Positions 60,115 to 64,000 of a stretch of 64,000 nt of DNA are shown piece after piece (position 1 is the stretch's first letter; each line of letters opens with the position of its first letter). The notes beneath the pieces were generated by a model. It worked only from the letters and a program-made list of their open reading frames with translations. It ran no database searches and had not been told where the DNA came from. This DNA comes from Selaginella tamariscina (lineage: Eukaryota; Streptophyta; Lycopodiopsida; Selaginellales; Selaginellaceae): positions 658,229-722,228 of the forward strand of contig PUQB01000028.1 in assembly GCA_003024785.1 (NCBI GenBank). Reading direction: 5' to 3'. The translations under genes were made by a program, and so were the position numbers.

Positions 60115-63100
60115 TTAATAATTCTTCTTCGCTGTTACTTCTGAGTGAGGCGAAGAAGGTTTAAGCCGTTTGGAAGATCGTTCATGAGCTTCCGTTTCTT
60201 CTATTGATGTTTCCATGGTGAATGGAGTATGTGAATGTTCTATACTCCTCGAGATAACTTTTGGTCTAATATCTGATTGAAGATTGTCCTCAGACTCCAA
60301 CATTGAACAAGATTCCTCATCATAGTTGTCGCACTTCTCGGGAGGGAACTTTCCCAAATACTCCTGTATGGGTTTGTTGAGGTAGTTAGTTGAGAACCTC
60401 TCTATCCATTTGTTCAAGTCCTCAACCATAGTCTTATCCTTTTCAACGGCAAACACACATGTATCCCGAAAGTAACACTCCTTCAAGACGGATCCCCTAG
60501 TGCAGTAGTCAAAAACCTATGCATCACTGTGAGGACCCCTGATCAAGTTGACGATGCTCCATGTAGCCATGTTTGGATAACGTACATTGCCAAATATGTC
60601 CCTCTTAGCTATCGGTGTATTAGATGAAGGTTTAGGCCCGTTGGAGTGAAAACAGATGCCTAGCCAGCCATTTGGAAGTTTGAAATTATTTGGTGCATTT
60701 TTAACAACTAAGTGAGCAATCGTATCAATGCATTTGGGATCAGCATCGTTCATATAAAATCCTATCCAATGATGTCTATTCTTCTTGGCGAAGATGAAGG
60801 TAAAAGTATCGGTGACATGAACAAGAATTAAAAAATAAATACCTGAAAACATAGGTATCAGTTAAGAGTGCAAGCATGAATTCAATAATAAATACCTTCT
60901 CTGTACATGCTCACGGCTAAGTTTCTCCACCAAATCCTCTAGTGCCCTATCTAACGAAGGATTTTTTGACACCGTCGATCCATCACGAACAATTGAAATG
61001 GTTTCCTGCAAGCAATGATGTTACCCCATAAAGTCTTCGAAATCGACAACAAACATCTGTAGGGCTTGTCGTGATTCGTATCATCCTCCTTTATAAGGTT
61101 CAATTCGGTTCTCCGCTACTGAATAAGAAGAAGGCGTCATCGCAATATCCTCCTTTTTGGTGTTGGCATGCAATAGATTCTTGCCCAGATCTTTCGATTG
61201 GTTCACGCATTGGACAAGCATATCATTGTCTTTCACATGAAAATATTTGCTGACTTCTTCGTATGTTGAAACCGAGGTCCAACCCATTTTGTGATAATGT
61301 ATTCCCAACCATTCCTTGAAGTGTCTGACCGTCTTCAACTCCATTGCTTGACATGAAAAGGAGAGGTGGGGCTACTGTTGTTAATATGTAATTTGCCATC
61401 AATCACCAAATCAGTTAAGACATCCGTCTCCTCCATCATTGTTCCATTTTGAAGCTTCAACCATATGAACTTGAAATCGTTGTCTACATCCTTTGTAGAT
61501 TGAACAGACTTAGGCTTTGCTGTCTTATTGGGTTTCTTTGTAGACTTTTCTGAGGGCTCCCCTTCACTTATCTACTTTTTCTTTAATGTTCCTTTTGCAA
61601 ACGATTCCATAATCCCCACCCATTTGGCAAAGATCTTATTCTCGAGGCAAGAAATCAACATCATCAGAAAAGATGTTTCCTTCCCAACCACATGGGCAAA
61701 ATTAATTGCTGCAATTTCTTCAGCTTTCTGAAAATAAAAAAAGAGATAGATTAATATACTAGCGAGATAAATCCCGCAAAGACATTTCGTTGTATAAATA
61801 TATTAATAAAGTTAAAATACAATTGTTTATACTTAAGAGAGGTGTGAATAACAAATATGGATTGAAAGCGGACAGCTCCAACAACAAGGATATTGGCTAC
61901 TTGGTGATACAGCCTTTCATCCTCCAAAGAGCCGAAGGTTTTTGGTGCTCCAGTGAGTCCGAGCTCTGCTTTGGCCTGCTGGGGTGCTTGGTTATCTTAC
62001 AAAGACAATTTATTTACCCGGTATTCCGCAAATTGTTCTCTCCTTGCAATAGCTCTTTGTGGTCGCCCAAGATTTTCCCACATGGATCGCGTGTGTTTGA
62101 ACTTCTCCTATATTTTGCTGTTGTAGTGGTTGGTGTCGGCAGCGTCCCATTCCACCAATAACTTATGGTACTGCTCAGTTGTGACGAGTATGCTCGGAAA
62201 ATTTTGTTGCCATCGTTCCTTTATTGTGTTCATTGAAAAGTTGTTGGGCAACTGTTATCGTGTGCTAGCCACTAATAATGTAATACTTGATTGATTTTTT
62301 ATTCTCCATCTGAATCTTCATGATTTGTTCTGGTGTTGTCACCCACACTATCTTAGTGCCTTTCTTTCTTTCATAGTATGGGCACAAAACAACATTATGT
62401 GGAACGGTGTAAGAATTGTCGTCCTTCATCTTCTTCATGAGCTCAGCTACACGTTCCTGGTTGAGTGGCATATAATTGAAGTTTGAATTGATGCTGCAAT
62501 ACTTAACCCTACTCTCATAAATTCTATCATCCAACATTATTTCCTTGTGGCTTATTGCAGCATTGGATGCCATAGATGCAGCTGATAAAATGATAGATGA
62601 TTTTCTTCTGCGATCAGAATCAACATGTGTGATCCCCGACTACAACTATTCTAATGTTCTCGGCACACTCTTCCAGCTCCTGAAGATTCCTAAACAAATT
62701 GAACGTGATCTGTAAAGAACCTGGGACAGAGCCACCCTCTCAATTTTCCTAATGATGTCGTTGTATTCTTCTTCAATAAGAAGAGGGACGATTGCTTCAC
62801 TTGTGGATCTTTTGTATTGTGAATCAATATTTGCTAAGAATACACCTCGATGAGTATGGAGATCTTTGAAGTAAACATCTAATTGAATCCCCTTTATAAA
62901 TGGGCTTTCGTTTAGTTGAAGAAGAACTCCACGGTCGACATCATTAGTAAAAACGTGAACGTCATTATCAACAAGTTAACAAAACCACCTGAGATTCTTG
63001 TCGTAACTGGCAACCTTTGGATCCGAGAACATGACATTAGATGGAACAAGGTATATGTGTCGAGCATCGTCCAATTTGGATTCGCAGCCTGCTTTTGAGT

Positions 63101-63240
63101 GCTTGACTAGTAAATTTAATTTCTATTGTTTGCTTGTCCACGCGATGTGACAGAGGTTAGTTTAACAGCAACCATGGTTGCTCCAATGCGCTTCCCGTTT
63201 ATTTTGAAATATGGCCAAGTTGATTCCAAAATCCCCTACC
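60115..63240 (-). pseudogene. ParB-like domain plus DNA methyltransferase-like gene, decayed
   Basis: On the minus strand, 63240-62600 gives an N-terminal region (RHIYLVPSNVMFSDPKV; later RSTSEAIVPLLIEEEYNDI). From 62573 follows LNQERVAELMKKM, then NVVLCPYYERK, and YYIISG ending in TAG where a Gln is expected before HT..AQQL. This fits the ParB-like fold pattern R...L..SM ... (S)GQHR..AA. A linker with KSTKKPNKTAKPKS lies near 61520. From 61344 on comes a second conserved part, with LPNGWLGICF near 60660. Last, at 60514-60420, is VFDYCT.RGSVLKECYFRDT followed by VFAVEKD, like the SAM-binding motif I region of N6/N4 methyltransferases. The tail ends at 60115. Stops, a frameshift near 62620 and a stop at 60517 break it. 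The ParB and methylase calls are by pattern only. Confidence 0.55.
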
Positions 63241-63654
63241 CATCTCATCTCCTCCTCTTGTCTTCAATGTCACCTCAATTCCACATCTGAATATAAAAAT
63301 GATTAGTTCTTCAAGCACATATCCGAGTATAACAGATTTTAATTTAATTATTACCCAGAATTTAACAACAACTCCATACTAATGACTAAATCTAAACCCA
63401 AATATACAAAAATACACTGATAAATTCACATACATCCTTTTTGTCTCAGAGAGAAGTGGACGGGATTAACTATCCGAAGCTCACCTTTGTGCTAGTGCAA
63501 AAGACTGATAACATTTAATTTTAAAACCACCACAAATGTGAGCTTTGGACAGTTTCACATGGTTTACTAACTTTTACTCAAAATATTATGACAAGATAAT
63601 AAAATAAATAAAATGAGATAAGCAACTTATATATACAAGTTGTCAAGCCACGAT

Positions 63655-63915
63655 CTAGGAGCCAGGAAGAGAGCAGGATTCCAAGAATAAGGAGGCTTGA
63701 CTCAGGAGCAGGACAGAGAGCAGGACAGGAATTAGGAACTCAGGAGCAAGACAGAACAGGATAGTATTTGGGAGAGACAGGAACAGGATAGGATCCGGGA
63801 GCAAGATAGGAAGGCGCAGGACAAGATCCAGGAACAAGACAGGAACTGGACAGGACCCAGGAGCGAGACAAGGAGAGAACAAGAAGCAAGGAGCAAAACA
63901 AGACAAGACAAGATT
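63655..63915. repeat. Purine-rich minisatellite
   Basis: Degenerate repeats of CAGGANCA.GACAGGA of about 15-25 bp fill this stretch. The open frame read through it on the minus strand is only Leu/Pro/Ser low complexity. Confidence 0.8.
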
Positions 63916-64000
63916 GATCATAGTAAGACTGGTGTTGATTGTAACTGATTGTACAACAATTAGGTCAGAGCTTTTATGCTCACAACTCCAAGCTAATCTG

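Larger units (their letters stand above)
59083..63300 (-). mobile_element. Element B: transposon-like element with ParB-methyltransferase-like and FCP1-like genes
   Basis: Its 3' end (59083, GCATGTTGTAACTAAAATGG, then the GAATATTC pair at 59242 and 59263) matches element A. On the minus strand it carries first a long broken gene (about 63240-60115) and then the FCP1-like end (59960-59616). I find no matching inverted terminal sequence before 64000, so its 5' limit is uncertain. Many stops and shifts; inactive. Confidence 0.68.

Noticed and set aside
59083..63300. Polinton/Maverick or giant-virus insertion
   Set aside because: No DNA polymerase B, capsid, ATPase or protease pattern is visible.
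63655..63921. Leu/Pro-rich 88-residue ORF
   Set aside because: It is a translation of the purine-rich minisatellite.

Overview
This window is eukaryotic nuclear DNA from a land plant. Genes have GT..AG introns, and the proteins include a plant-type RAR1, a LAX PANICLE2-like protein, PLATZ zinc proteins and a pentatricopeptide repeat (PPR) protein. A MORN3-like gene, a family tied to flagellated sperm, points to a plant with motile sperm. The PPR relic is made of near-identical S-type repeats of the kind abundant in lycophytes. A lycophyte such as Isoetes or Selaginella is my best guess; a fern or bryophyte is not excluded. Base composition is AT-rich, and dinucleotide microsatellites are very dense, including in most introns.

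Region 1 (about 0.3-16.3 kb) is the gene-bearing part: a 7-exon membrane-anchored organelle-type protein (271-2057, minus); RAR1 (2450-3857, minus); a frameshifted PPR pseudogene (4178-6053, plus); a gene-poor gap with isolated promoter-like sites; a LAX2-like RAWUL protein (11873-14332, plus); a MORN3-like protein (14874-15929, plus); and a tRNA-Asn or near-tRNA (16209-16281).

Region 2 (about 16.3-30.6 kb) is AT-rich spacer and mobile DNA. It holds a small inverted-repeat element (17962-18214), the 3' part of an element with an FCP1-like HAD phosphatase domain (element A, 20686-22609), a truncated Ty3/gypsy element with its 3' LTR and an extra ORF after integrase (22610-28878), and a decayed gene resembling bacterial N4/N6 DNA methyltransferases (28997-30398).

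Region 3 (about 30.6-58.9 kb) is a segmentally duplicated block holding five whole or partial PLATZ copies. They start near 31.3 kb (plus), 45.1 kb (minus, fragment), 48.5 kb (minus, pseudogene), 52.2 kb (plus, fragment) and 57.2 kb (minus, intact). The block is interrupted by two old gypsy elements, a 7.3-kb non-autonomous LTR element with 1.8-kb LTRs (36268-43556), and a truncated relative of it (52292-54975).

Region 4 (about 59.1-63.3 kb, minus) is element B, a second copy of the element A family. It carries a decayed ParB-like plus DNA-methyltransferase-like gene followed by the end of the FCP1-like gene. Elements A and B, the inverted-repeat element at 18 kb and possibly the methyltransferase-like gene at 29 kb look like parts of one mobile family. 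Its cargo (ParB-like domain, DNA methyltransferase, HAD phosphatase) is the most unusual content of the window. All copies seen here are broken.
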